64,000 bases of DNA from assembly GCA_024742735.1 (NCBI GenBank), contig JANSXV010000008.1, positions 1 to 64,000 on the forward strand. The letters run 5' to 3'. The DNA is from Alphaproteobacteria bacterium. Lineage in GTDB: Bacteria; Pseudomonadota; Alphaproteobacteria; Caulobacterales; Maricaulaceae. The position numbers were made by a program, and so were the translations under genes. Below are positions 42,095-51,185 of this stretch, one piece after another (the first letter of the stretch is position 1; every line of letters begins with the position of its first letter). Below the pieces are notes generated by a model. It searched no databases. It saw only the letters and a list, made by a program, of their open reading frames with translations, and had not been told where the DNA came from.

Positions 42095-44200
42095 ATGCGC
42101 CGTCTGCTCCTCATCGTCCTCGTGCTCGCTTTCGCTCTCGTCGGAGCTGCGTTCCTCGTCCCGGCCCTGATCCCTGATGACGCCCTTCGCAGCCGTGCGG
42201 AGGCTGCAGCGACGGAAGCCCTGGGCCGCGAAGTGTCCCTGCCCGGGGATATCTCGCTCCAGATCCTGCCCACGGCGCAGATCCGGGCCGGTGAAGCGCG
42301 CATCGCGAACGAGGAGGGTTTCAGCTCAGAGCCGTTCGCCGAAATGGCCGAGATGCGGGTGACCGTGGCCCTGATGCCGTTGATCTCCCGGATCATCGAG
42401 GTGCGCGAGTTCGTTCTGGTTGATCCGACCATTCGTCTGGAGTCCCGCGGCGGCCGCAATAACTGGACTTTGGGTTCGAGCTCCAGCGCGCAAGCCGCTC
42501 CCGCCTCCAGCAGCGAAGGCTTCGTTCGGGCGCCCGGAGCCCTGCCGTTCGAGGCCAGCTTCGGCGATGTGCGCATCGTCAACGGGGCGGTGGTCTATTC
42601 CGATGGAAGCCAGACCCGGCGCATCGAGGCGCTGAACCTGACCGCACAACTGCCCTCCGTCGACGAGCCGGCGCGCCTGTCCGGCTCGTTCAATGCGGAT
42701 GGACGGCCCATGGAGTTCGCCCTCACGCTCGGCTCGCTGCGCGGCTTCTTCGAGGGCGCACAGACATCGTTCGAAGCCGAGCTGACCGGCGCACTCGCCG
42801 ATATCCGGCTGGACGGCGCGTTTCGCGAGAGCACCGACCTGTCGTTTGACGGAGAGGCCGATATCACCCTGCCCCTGCGCGCGCTCGGCCGCTATCTCGG
42901 CGCGGACCTGCCTGAGGGCGACATCTTCCGCCGCTTCGCCGCCGAAGCCCGCATCAGCGCGGTTCCCGGCCGGATCGAGCTCAGCGAAGCAGCCGTCACA
43001 TTCGACGACATCCAGGCCAGCGGCGGGCTCAGTCTGAACTACACGCCGGTGCGCCCCATGATCACGGGATCGTTGTCGACACCGCGCCTGGACCTGACGC
43101 CCTATATTCCCGCTGAAGAGCCCTCCAATGCGTCCAGCGGCCAGCAAGGCGGCGTCGGACCCTGGAGCGATGAAGAAATCGACCTGTCGCCCCTGCGCAC
43201 GGTGGACGCGGACCTGACCGTTCGCGCCACGCGGTTCAAGGCGCGCGACATCGAGGCTGAGAACGCCACGGTCAACGTCGATCTCGACAATGGCCGACTC
43301 GTCGCCTCGATCAGCGAAGTGCAGATGTATGGCGGGCGCGGGGTGGTCACGGCCGTGGCCAACGCCCGCTCCGCCCGGCCGAGCTACTCCTTCAACGCCC
43401 AGATCGACACGCTGCAGGCTCAGCCTTTCTTGACAGCTGCAGCGGGCTTTGACCGTCTGATCGGGCTTGGGAACCTGAATATCGACCTGGCGGCCACGGG
43501 ACAGAGCCCGGCCGCCATCATGAACTCCCTTTCGGGACAAGGCAGCTTCGCCTTCTCTGACGGGGCCATCGCCGGCGTGAATCTCGCCCAGGTGATCCGC
43601 ACGGTGCAACAAGGCCTGTCGACCGGGTCGATCCCCGCCGGCTTTGCTGAATCACAGCAGACCGACTTCACCGCATTGACCGGCACAATCAATATTCAGA
43701 ACGGTCTGGCCCAGAACCTGGACCTGACCATGCTCAGCCCGCTCCTGCGGGTGGAGGGGACCGGCACGGTGAACCTGGCTGAACAGGCCATAGAATACCG
43801 GCTGACGCCGCGAGCCGTGCAGTCCCTTACCGGCCAGGGCGGGGATCTGGACCTCCAGGGCGTCGGCGTGCCCATCGTCATCCGCGGCGGGTTCAACGAT
43901 GTCTCCATCAGCGTCGACTTCGCCTCCGTCGCCCGCGACATCGCCCGGGCCCGCGCCGGCACGCTGATCGGCGGTGAAGCCGGAGCCGCACTGTCGGGAA
44001 GCGGCTCGCTGGAGGACGCGGCCCGAGGCGCTATTCGTGACGCGTTAGGCGGAAATCGCTCCGGCGACGACGCTGAGGAGGACGACCCGGCTCGCAGGTT
44101 GCTGCGCGGCATCCTTGGTGGGTCGCGCCCTCAACAGGAGGATGAGCCTTCTGCGGATGATGATGAGGATGGGGAGGGCGACGGCGAAGGCGGGCGTTAG
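42095..44200 (+). CDS. AsmA-family protein
   Basis: This 701-residue protein has an N-terminal membrane helix (RLLLIVLVLAFALVGAAFLVP) followed by the AsmA repeat pattern: ALGREVSLPGDISLQILPTAQIRAGEARI, ISRIIEVREFVLVDPTIRLE and, near the C-terminus, LINGLAQ-type and VNLAEQAIEYRLTPRAV segments. AsmA-like proteins move phospholipids across the periplasm. The last 50 residues are highly acidic (DDEDGEGDGEGG), unusual and possibly flexible. Starts divergently from M48. Confidence 0.9.
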   Translation: MRRLLLIVLVLAFALVGAAFLVPALIPDDALRSRAEAAATEALGREVSLPGDISLQILPTAQIRAGEARIANEEGFSSEPFAEMAEMRVTVALMPLISRIIEVREFVLVDPTIRLESRGGRNNWTLGSSSSAQAAPASSSEGFVRAPGALPFEASFGDVRIVNGAVVYSDGSQTRRIEALNLTAQLPSVDEPARLSGSFNADGRPMEFALTLGSLRGFFEGAQTSFEAELTGALADIRLDGAFRESTDLSFDGEADITLPLRALGRYLGADLPEGDIFRRFAAEARISAVPGRIELSEAAVTFDDIQASGGLSLNYTPVRPMITGSLSTPRLDLTPYIPAEEPSNASSGQQGGVGPWSDEEIDLSPLRTVDADLTVRATRFKARDIEAENATVNVDLDNGRLVASISEVQMYGGRGVVTAVANARSARPSYSFNAQIDTLQAQPFLTAAAGFDRLIGLGNLNIDLAATGQSPAAIMNSLSGQGSFAFSDGAIAGVNLAQVIRTVQQGLSTGSIPAGFAESQQTDFTALTGTINIQNGLAQNLDLTMLSPLLRVEGTGTVNLAEQAIEYRLTPRAVQSLTGQGGDLDLQGVGVPIVIRGGFNDVSISVDFASVARDIARARAGTLIGGEAGAALSGSGSLEDAARGAIRDALGGNRSGDDAEEDDPARRLLRGILGGSRPQQEDEPSADDDEDGEGDGEGGR

Positions 44201-44305
44201 GGCTACGCTTCAGGGCGCCTTGAAGTCTGGCGGCTGCGCCTATCTACTCCGTGGCAAAGAGCCTCCCATTCTAGGGCGGCCAGATACGCGCACGGGGAGA
44301 TCCGC

Positions 44306-46078
44306 ATGATCCGTAAAGCCGCAGTCCTGGGAGCAGCCGCCGTTATGGCCTTCAGTGAATTTGGCGCGCCCGCCGAGGCCCAGACCCGCTATCCCGGAGA
44401 CCGCGTCTCCGGCGACCACTTCGCCACGCGCTCGCCGGTCACCGCCGTCAACGGCATGGCCGCCACCGCCCATCCGCTGGCGAGCCAGGTGGCGCTGGAC
44501 GTGCTGAAAGCCGGCGGCAACGCCGTGGACGCAGCCATTGCAGCGAACGCCGCCATCGGCCTCATGGAGCCTACAGGCAACGGCATCGGCGGGGATCTGT
44601 TCGTCATCGTCTGGGATCCTGAGACCCGCCAGGTCTACGGTCTCAACGCCGCTGGCCGCTCGCCGCAGTCGCTGTCCTATGACGAGGTGATCTCGATCGT
44701 CGGTGAAGACGGGGCCATCCCGCCGCTGGGCGCCATGCCGGTCAGCGTGCCCGGCACCGTGGACGGCTGGTTCACCCTTCATGAGCGCTTCGGCTCCATG
44801 CCCATGGATCAGGTGCTGGCGCCGGCGATCTCCTACGCCGAGAACGGTTTCCCGCTCACCGAGACCATCGCGTACTACTGGGACCGCAACATGCGCATCC
44901 TGGCCTCGCGGTTCGAGGAGGGCGGCTTCGAGGAGTTCGCCAATGCCCAGGCGACCTACCTGACCGAGGACGGGGACTCGCCGCGCGAAGGCGAGATCTT
45001 CCGCAATCCGGACCTCGCCAGCACCTACCGGGCCCTGGCCGAAGGGGGGCGCGACGCCTTCTATGAAGGCGATATCGCGCGCACGATTGACGCCTACATG
45101 GAACGCATCGGCGGCTGGCTGTCCTATGAAGATCTGGCCAGCCACCGCTCGGAGTGGGTCGATCCTCTCAGCGTGAATTATCGCGGCTATGATGTCTGGG
45201 AGCTGCCGCCCCAGGGCCAGGGCATTGCGGCGCTTCAGATGCTGCAGATCCTGGAGGACTATGACCTCGCCTCCATGGGTTTCATGAGCGCTGAGGCGCT
45301 CCACGTCATGATCGAGGCCAAGCGTCTGGCGTTCGAGGACCGCGCGCGCTTCTACGCCGATCCGGACTTCTCCAGCACCAATCTTGAGGCCTTGATCTCC
45401 GAGGATTACGCCGAAGCGCGCCGCGCCCTGATTTCCATGGATCAGGCCATGGAGCGCGTCACCCACGGCGACCCGGCGATCCTGGAGGACGGCGATACGA
45501 CCTATCTGACCGTGGCCGATGGGAACGGCATGATGGTCAGCCTGATCCAGTCGAATTTCCGCGGCATGGGATCAGGTCTGGTGCCTGACGGGCTGGGCTT
45601 CATGCTCCAGGACCGCGGCGAGCTGTTCAGTCTCGATCCGGCCCATCCCAATGTCTACGCGCCGGGCAAGCGGCCCTTCCACACCATCATTCCGGCCATG
45701 ATCACCCAGGGCGATGAGGCCTATATGAGCTTCGGGCTCATGGGCGGCTCCATGCAGCCCCAGGGCCATGTCCAGATCATCACCAGCATCATCGATTTCG
45801 GCCTGAATGTTCAGGAAGCCGGTGACGCCGCGCGCTGGCGCCATGACGGCTCCACGTCGGAGACCGCGGCAGCCGGCGGAACCGCCGGCGTCGGCGTGGT
45901 GCGCGTGGAAAACGGCGTGCCGCAGTCCGTCCGAGACGCATTGGAAGCCCTCGGCCACGTCGTCGAGGACGGAGACGGCGGCTTCGGCGGCTACCAGGCG
46001 ATTCTGCGCGACCCCGAAACCGGCGTGCTCCACGGCGCCAGCGAGATGAGAAAAGACGGCGCGGCTCAGGGGTACTGA
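44306..46078 (+). CDS. ggt: Gamma-glutamyltransferase
   Basis: This 590-residue exported proenzyme has a signal peptide (MIRKAAVLGAAAVMAFSE). GGT cleaves itself before a catalytic Thr, here in GDTTYLTVADGNGMM. Other landmarks are GGNAVDAAIAANAAIGLMEPTGNGIGGDLF and the C-terminal GLMGGSMQPQGHVQIITSIIDFG. It hydrolyses gamma-glutamyl amides such as glutathione in the periplasm. Confidence 0.93.
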   Translation: MIRKAAVLGAAAVMAFSEFGAPAEAQTRYPGDRVSGDHFATRSPVTAVNGMAATAHPLASQVALDVLKAGGNAVDAAIAANAAIGLMEPTGNGIGGDLFVIVWDPETRQVYGLNAAGRSPQSLSYDEVISIVGEDGAIPPLGAMPVSVPGTVDGWFTLHERFGSMPMDQVLAPAISYAENGFPLTETIAYYWDRNMRILASRFEEGGFEEFANAQATYLTEDGDSPREGEIFRNPDLASTYRALAEGGRDAFYEGDIARTIDAYMERIGGWLSYEDLASHRSEWVDPLSVNYRGYDVWELPPQGQGIAALQMLQILEDYDLASMGFMSAEALHVMIEAKRLAFEDRARFYADPDFSSTNLEALISEDYAEARRALISMDQAMERVTHGDPAILEDGDTTYLTVADGNGMMVSLIQSNFRGMGSGLVPDGLGFMLQDRGELFSLDPAHPNVYAPGKRPFHTIIPAMITQGDEAYMSFGLMGGSMQPQGHVQIITSIIDFGLNVQEAGDAARWRHDGSTSETAAAGGTAGVGVVRVENGVPQSVRDALEALGHVVEDGDGGFGGYQAILRDPETGVLHGASEMRKDGAAQGY

Positions 46079-46089
46079 GCCGCCTTGCC

Positions 46090-47433
46090 TCACACCCGCT
46101 GGAACGGGTAGAAGTCCGGGCCTAGCTTGAGGATCTGCGTCAGCTCATCAAGCGCGGTCTGGCTTTCACCCACCAGCGCCGGATCGCCGAGATCGTCCGG
46201 TCCGAGCTCCTCGCGATAGTGACGGGTCGCCCAGGCGGTCAGCGTCTCGTAGAGGGCGTCATCCAGCCAGACCGCCGTATTGACCGCCGCGCGTTCCGCC
46301 TCGGTCAGCACCACGCGCAGGCGCAGGCAGGCCGGGCCGCCGCCATTGCGCATGGACTGGCGCACGCCGGCGTACTGAACTTGGCCGATCGGCGAATTTC
46401 CGGCGGTCATCCGCTCACAGAAGGCGCGCGTGGATTCAGTCTCCTCGGTTTCCTGGGGCGCAAGCAGGACCTGGCGCCCCTGCCCCGGCCAGGTCAGCAG
46501 CTGGGAGTTGAACAGGTAGGAAGTGATGGCGTCGCCGATTGGAACTTCGGCCGCGGAAACCTCCACGAAGACCGGTTCGAACAGGCCGTCAGCGGCGCGC
46601 CGGATGGCATCAAGCGCAGCGTTTTTGTCCTCGAAGGCCAGTTCGTGAAAAAGCAGCACCGGACCGTTCCCCACGCAGACCACGTCATTGTGGAAGGCGC
46701 CGGCGTCGATGGCGGCGCGGGACTGGCGGATGTGGACGGTGCGCGCCGGATCAAGCCCATGGCGCCGGGCGACCGCCTCGCAGGCCTGCTTGGTCTGACG
46801 GGCTGGGAAACGGCCCTCCCAGTCCTCGAATGCGTCCCGGCCATAGACAAAAAGCTCAACGCCCGGCCCGCCATGCTCGGCGCACAGGCGCACATGGTTG
46901 GCCGCGCCCTCGTCGGCGAAGCTCGCCTGGTGGGGCAGTTCGCTGTGAACGGCGAAATGGCTCTCGGCCGGGAAGATTCGCTGCAGGGCGCGATAGGTCT
47001 GGTAGCCCTCGATGGACCTATGCAACCCGGTCAGAAGGTTCGCCGGCGTGAAGTGCAGCCGCCCGTCGGCGGTATCTGCACTCGGGCTCACTGTCGCGGC
47101 GTTCGCCGCCCACATGGAGGAGGCCGACATCATGTTGAGCGCGAGTACCGGATCAGCCTTGTAGGCAGCCTCCCACACTGCGCCATCCGTAGCGCCGTCA
47201 AACCCCAGCTGGCGCAGGCCGAAGATGAAGGGCCGGTCCTGGGGCGGCAGGAAGCCCTGAGCCAGACCGGCGTCCGCCAGACGTTTGGCCTTGGCCAGCC
47301 CCTCCAGCACTCCGGCGCGCGGACTGGCCACCGAGCCCTGGTTCTTTGCGCTGGCCAGATTGCCGGGCGCCAGGCCGGCATAGTTGTGGGTCGGGCCCAC
47401 CAGCCCGTCGAAATTGGCTTCGATGGCAGACAT
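46090..47433 (-). CDS. astB: N-succinylarginine dihydrolase
   Basis: AstB converts N2-succinylarginine to succinylornithine, ammonia and CO2. It is 447 residues, the standard length. EANFDGLVGPTHNYAGLAPGN is the conserved N-terminus, the catalytic His is in AGAFHNDVVCVGN, and the catalytic Cys is in GGGPACLRLRVVL. Start ATG 47433 overlaps the astD stop by one base. It is last in the operon astA, astD, astB. Confidence 0.96.
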   Translation of the reverse strand: MSAIEANFDGLVGPTHNYAGLAPGNLASAKNQGSVASPRAGVLEGLAKAKRLADAGLAQGFLPPQDRPFIFGLRQLGFDGATDGAVWEAAYKADPVLALNMMSASSMWAANAATVSPSADTADGRLHFTPANLLTGLHRSIEGYQTYRALQRIFPAESHFAVHSELPHQASFADEGAANHVRLCAEHGGPGVELFVYGRDAFEDWEGRFPARQTKQACEAVARRHGLDPARTVHIRQSRAAIDAGAFHNDVVCVGNGPVLLFHELAFEDKNAALDAIRRAADGLFEPVFVEVSAAEVPIGDAITSYLFNSQLLTWPGQGRQVLLAPQETEETESTRAFCERMTAGNSPIGQVQYAGVRQSMRNGGGPACLRLRVVLTEAERAAVNTAVWLDDALYETLTAWATRHYREELGPDDLGDPALVGESQTALDELTQILKLGPDFYPFQRV

Positions 47434-48887
47434 CAATCCAGCCCCTTCACCGCCATGCGCTCCAGCTTCGCAGACGCCTGCGTCGCGACCGGATAGGCGC
47501 AATAGTCCGCCGCGTAATAGGCGCTGGGCCGCAGATTGCCCGACTGTCCCGGCCCGCCGAACGGCATTGTGGAGGCTGCCCCGGTGGTCGGCCGGTTGCG
47601 GTTCACGATCCCGGCCCGGCTGCCGACCCAGAAGCGCTTCCAAAGGTCGTCGTCATCGGTGATGAGCCCGGCCGAGAGGCCGTAGGCGGTATTGTTGGCT
47701 TCAGCCAGCGCCGCTTCGAAGCTCGCCGCCCGGCGCACCTGCAGGAGCGGACCGAAGATCTCCTCATCGGGAATGTCCACGCCGTCCACGGCGATCAGGC
47801 CCGGGCTGACGAAGGCCGCGCCTGCTTCGTGGCGCGCCGCCTTGACGATAGACTGACCGCCCCGGCGCAGAAAATCGTCCTGGCCGGCGATCACGGCCTG
47901 AGCCGCACGCTCGGAGATCAGCGGCCCCATGAAGGGCTCGGGATCGGTTCTGTAGGAACCGATGGGCAATTTGGGGATAGCAGCAGCAATCGCCTCGACC
48001 ACCGCATCACCCTTCGCGCCGTCCGGCACGATCAGGCGACGGGCGCACGAGCAACGCTGACCGGCCGTGATATAGGCCGACAGCACCGCGACGCGCGCGG
48101 CGGCCTCGGAGTCTTCAGCATCCCAGACCACAAGCGGGTTGTTGCCGCCCATCTCAAGGGCCAGCTGCACGCCCGTCCGACCCGCGAACTTCTTGTGAAT
48201 GAAGGATCCCGTCGGCCAGGAGCCGGTGAACAGCACACCGTCCAGATCCGCGTCATCCAGCGCCGCCGCGCCGGTTTCCCGCGCGCCCTGCACCAGGTTG
48301 AGAACGCCGCCAGGCAGGCCCGCCTCTTCCCAGCAGCGCACCATGAGCGCGCCGACCGCCGGGGTCAGCTCGGACGGTTTGAACACCGCCGTATTGCCCG
48401 CCAGCAGCGCAGGAATGATGTGGCCATTGGGAAGGTGGCCGGGAAAGTTGTAGGGGCCCAGAACGAACATGACGCCAAGCGGCTTGTGATCGAGCACCTG
48501 CTCGCCGAACTCGGTTTCGGTGCGGGTGCGGCCCGTGCGATCTTCGCAGGCCTTGATGGACACGCCGACCTTGGCGGCCATGGCGCCGGCCTCGCCCTTG
48601 GCTTCCCAGAGCGGCTTGCCGGTTTCACGGGCGACCAGCTCACCCATCTCATCGGTTCTGGCTTTGAGAATTTCACCATAGCGTTCAACGACTTGCCTGC
48701 GGGCTTCAAAGCCGGCGAGCGCCCAGTCGGGAAACGCCCGGCGCGCTGCAGCGAACGCCTGGCGCACATCGCCGGGCGAGGCGCCCGGCCCGCTCCAAAG
48801 CGTATCGCCATGGGCCGGATCGGTGGAGGCGAACGCCTCACCCCCGCCGGCCCGCCAGGCGCCGTCGATGAAAAGCGTATCGGTCAT
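47433..48887 (-). CDS. astD: Succinylglutamate-semialdehyde dehydrogenase
   Basis: This 484-residue aldehyde dehydrogenase oxidises N-succinylglutamate semialdehyde. The NAD-binding motif is VLFTGSWPTGSFIH. The catalytic Glu is in LALEMGGNNPLVVWD and the Cys in AGQRCSCARRLIVP. The gene lies between astA and astB with 6 bp and -1 bp gaps, confirming the ast pathway. Confidence 0.95.
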   Translation of the reverse strand: MTDTLFIDGAWRAGGGEAFASTDPAHGDTLWSGPGASPGDVRQAFAAARRAFPDWALAGFEARRQVVERYGEILKARTDEMGELVARETGKPLWEAKGEAGAMAAKVGVSIKACEDRTGRTRTETEFGEQVLDHKPLGVMFVLGPYNFPGHLPNGHIIPALLAGNTAVFKPSELTPAVGALMVRCWEEAGLPGGVLNLVQGARETGAAALDDADLDGVLFTGSWPTGSFIHKKFAGRTGVQLALEMGGNNPLVVWDAEDSEAAARVAVLSAYITAGQRCSCARRLIVPDGAKGDAVVEAIAAAIPKLPIGSYRTDPEPFMGPLISERAAQAVIAGQDDFLRRGGQSIVKAARHEAGAAFVSPGLIAVDGVDIPDEEIFGPLLQVRRAASFEAALAEANNTAYGLSAGLITDDDDLWKRFWVGSRAGIVNRNRPTTGAASTMPFGGPGQSGNLRPSAYYAADYCAYPVATQASAKLERMAVKGLD

Positions 48888-48893
48888 GTCGAG

Positions 48894-49910
48894 CTAGTCC
48901 TTGGTCCAGATGCGGACGACGTCGCCGTCCGTCACATCAAGGGCGCGCCGGGCTTCATCATTCAGGCGCAGCGCGTCGCCTGTCGTCTGCGCCTCACTGT
49001 AGACGCAACGAAAATCCTGTTTGCGATCATTCGAGATCAGCACCCGCACCGGCTCTCCCGGCCCGGTGGGCTCGCCAACCGTCACATGGCGGCTGTCGCG
49101 GATCGTAGCGACCTCATCCATGCCGCAGGAGACCAGCGGTCCCCCGTCGAAGATATCGATATAGCGCTCATAGCGCAGGCCCTCAGCCTCCAGCATGCGC
49201 AGGGCGTTCACGCCATGGGGGTGGGTCTTGCCGATCACCTCGCGCACCTCGCGCGGCAGAAGGTCCACATAGATGAGGTGCTGGGGCATCAGGTCGAGGA
49301 TGAACTGGTTGTCCGTCGACGCAGACAGCCGGTCGGCCTCCTCAAAGCTCATGCGGAAGAAAGGCCGGGTGACGTGTTCGAAGAAGATGCTGTCGCCGTT
49401 CTCATCGACCACGCCGCGCAGCTCGGACAGCATGCGCTCGCCGAACCGCTCGCGGGCGGCGGCGACCAGCATGTAGCGCGCTTTGGCGGTCAGGCTGCCC
49501 GCCCCGGTTCCGCGCAAACCGTCGCGCACGAAGAGCGAGCCCACCTCGGTGCAGCCCGCGAAATCGTTCACCAGCATCATGGCGTCCATGTCGAAGCGGC
49601 GGTCGGCTTCCTTCGAGGCCTGGGCGAAGGTGAAGATCTTGAAGTCAAAATACGGCTTCTTCACCCCGATCATGGCCTTGACCGCGCTGGTGCCCAGCAC
49701 CTGGCCTGTCTCGCTGTCCTCCAGCATGAGCTGATAGACGCAGTCGCTGGGATCGGAGAGCTTGCCGTCAAAGGCTTTTTCGGACTTGTACAGCTTTTCA
49801 TTCAGCGCTTCGTCCTCAAGCGCCAGGCTGGTGAAGCCGGGTCCCGCAGCGCGCGCCAGCTCGACGAACGCATCATGGTCATCAGATCGGGCGGCGCGGA
49901 CGACGAGCAT
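48894..49910 (-). CDS. astA: Arginine N-succinyltransferase
   Basis: AstA transfers succinyl from succinyl-CoA to arginine, the first AST step. It is 338 residues. VVRAARSDDHDAFVELARAAGPG opens the GNAT-like fold. GSLFVRDGLRGTGAGSLTAKARYM is the acyl-CoA loop. DIFDGGPLVSCGMDEVATIRDS is the C-terminal signature. Starts 7 bp after the upstream M20 gene. Confidence 0.95.
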   Translation of the reverse strand: MLVVRAARSDDHDAFVELARAAGPGFTSLALEDEALNEKLYKSEKAFDGKLSDPSDCVYQLMLEDSETGQVLGTSAVKAMIGVKKPYFDFKIFTFAQASKEADRRFDMDAMMLVNDFAGCTEVGSLFVRDGLRGTGAGSLTAKARYMLVAAARERFGERMLSELRGVVDENGDSIFFEHVTRPFFRMSFEEADRLSASTDNQFILDLMPQHLIYVDLLPREVREVIGKTHPHGVNALRMLEAEGLRYERYIDIFDGGPLVSCGMDEVATIRDSRHVTVGEPTGPGEPVRVLISNDRKQDFRCVYSEAQTTGDALRLNDEARRALDVTDGDVVRIWTKD

Positions 49911-49917
49911 GGATTTC

Positions 49918-51177
49918 CTATCCCTGTGACGACAAGGCGCGGGCTTCGGCGGCGTCGAAACGGCCTCGGGCGAACGCCATCAGCATGACGGCCGACAGCT
50001 TGGCGCGTTCGGCGAAGCTCGACAGCTTGGCGATCTCGCGGTCAGAGTGGATATCCGCGCCGCGCACGCCCAGCGTATCCACGTTGGGGCAGCCCGAGGC
50101 CCACAGATTATTGCCTTCGCAAACGCCGCCGGTGTCGTTCCAACGGATGTCGAGACCGATGGCCGAGCCGGCCGTCTTCGTCCACTCGAACATGCGCGCA
50201 TTGGCCGGGCTCATGGGCTTGGGCGGCCGGGTGAACCCGCCGTGGAGATCAGCCGTGATGCCGTCGCGCGCGTTCGCCGCTTTCACCAGATCGGCCAGCT
50301 CGGCCTTGATCCAGGCCGCTTCGTCCTCGGTCTTCACCCGGACATTGAAGCGGCAGATACCGAGATCCGGCACGACGTTCGGCGCCCCGCCCCCGTCGAT
50401 GCGCGAGACATTGATGGTGACGTTCTCCTTGCGGCCATTCAACTGGTCCAGGGCGGCGGCGAACTCGGCTGCGGCGACGATGGCGTTGCGGCCCAGATGG
50501 TGCTCGCGCCCGGCATGGGCGGCCCTGCCGAGGCAGCGCAGGGAGAAATTGCCCGAGCCCTTGCGCGCTCCAGCCATGGAGCCGTCGGCCAGCGCGGGCT
50601 CATAGGTCATGCCCACATGGGCCCTGGCGCCCAGCTCCATGAGCACGGGTCCCGAGCCCAGCGAGCCGATCTCCTCGTCCGGGCTGATCAGCACGTCATA
50701 GCCGATCTGGCTGGCCCAGGGGCTGCGCTCCAGGCCAAGCAGGGCATGGAGCATGACCAACAAGCCGCCCTTCATGTCCGCGACGCCGGGCCCGTTCAGC
50801 GTGTCCTCGTCCTCAAGGCGCCAGTCCTCGAACCCGCAGCCGGGCGGGAAGACCGTGTCATGGTGACCGGTCAGCACGATGCGCACGGGCGCGTCGGGAC
50901 GTTTGGAGACCTTCAGGGACGGCGTGTACTCGATGTCACGGATTTCTCCGTTGGACTCAACGGTCTGGCTGGGCTTGAGATCAACGGCGCTGACTTCGCC
51001 CTCAAGCTCGCCGAAGGCCTCGGCGAGCTTGCTGCGCATGGCCTCCAGACCGTCCGGATTGCGGCTGCCCGAATTGATCTTCGACCAGGTCTTTACCGTG
51101 TCGATCATGTGACCGGCGCGCGTATCGATCCAGTCGAGAACCTGGCGTTCTTCGGCGTCGAGCGTGAAGTCGATCAT
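49918..51177 (-). CDS. M20-family hydrolase in the ast operon
   Basis: This 419-residue M20 metallopeptidase-like protein has the zinc motifs LTGHHDTVFPPG, NGPGVADMKGGLL and ISPDEEIGSLGSGP, then the dimerisation domain. It sits between the PLP lyase and astA with 7-8 bp gaps on each side. AstE (succinylglutamate desuccinylase) is absent here, so this enzyme may remove the succinyl group instead; M20 hydrolases do deacylate amino acids. That role is inferred from position only. Confidence 0.88.
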   Translation of the reverse strand: MIDFTLDAEERQVLDWIDTRAGHMIDTVKTWSKINSGSRNPDGLEAMRSKLAEAFGELEGEVSAVDLKPSQTVESNGEIRDIEYTPSLKVSKRPDAPVRIVLTGHHDTVFPPGCGFEDWRLEDEDTLNGPGVADMKGGLLVMLHALLGLERSPWASQIGYDVLISPDEEIGSLGSGPVLMELGARAHVGMTYEPALADGSMAGARKGSGNFSLRCLGRAAHAGREHHLGRNAIVAAAEFAAALDQLNGRKENVTINVSRIDGGGAPNVVPDLGICRFNVRVKTEDEAAWIKAELADLVKAANARDGITADLHGGFTRPPKPMSPANARMFEWTKTAGSAIGLDIRWNDTGGVCEGNNLWASGCPNVDTLGVRGADIHSDREIAKLSSFAERAKLSAVMLMAFARGRFDAAEARALSSQG

Positions 51178-51185
51178 CGTGGAGC

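Noticed and set aside
47346-49988. 880-codon plus-strand ORF opposite astB, astD and astA
   Set aside because: An antisense shadow of three well-identified genes; His/Arg/Gly-rich composition is typical of reversed GC-rich coding strands.
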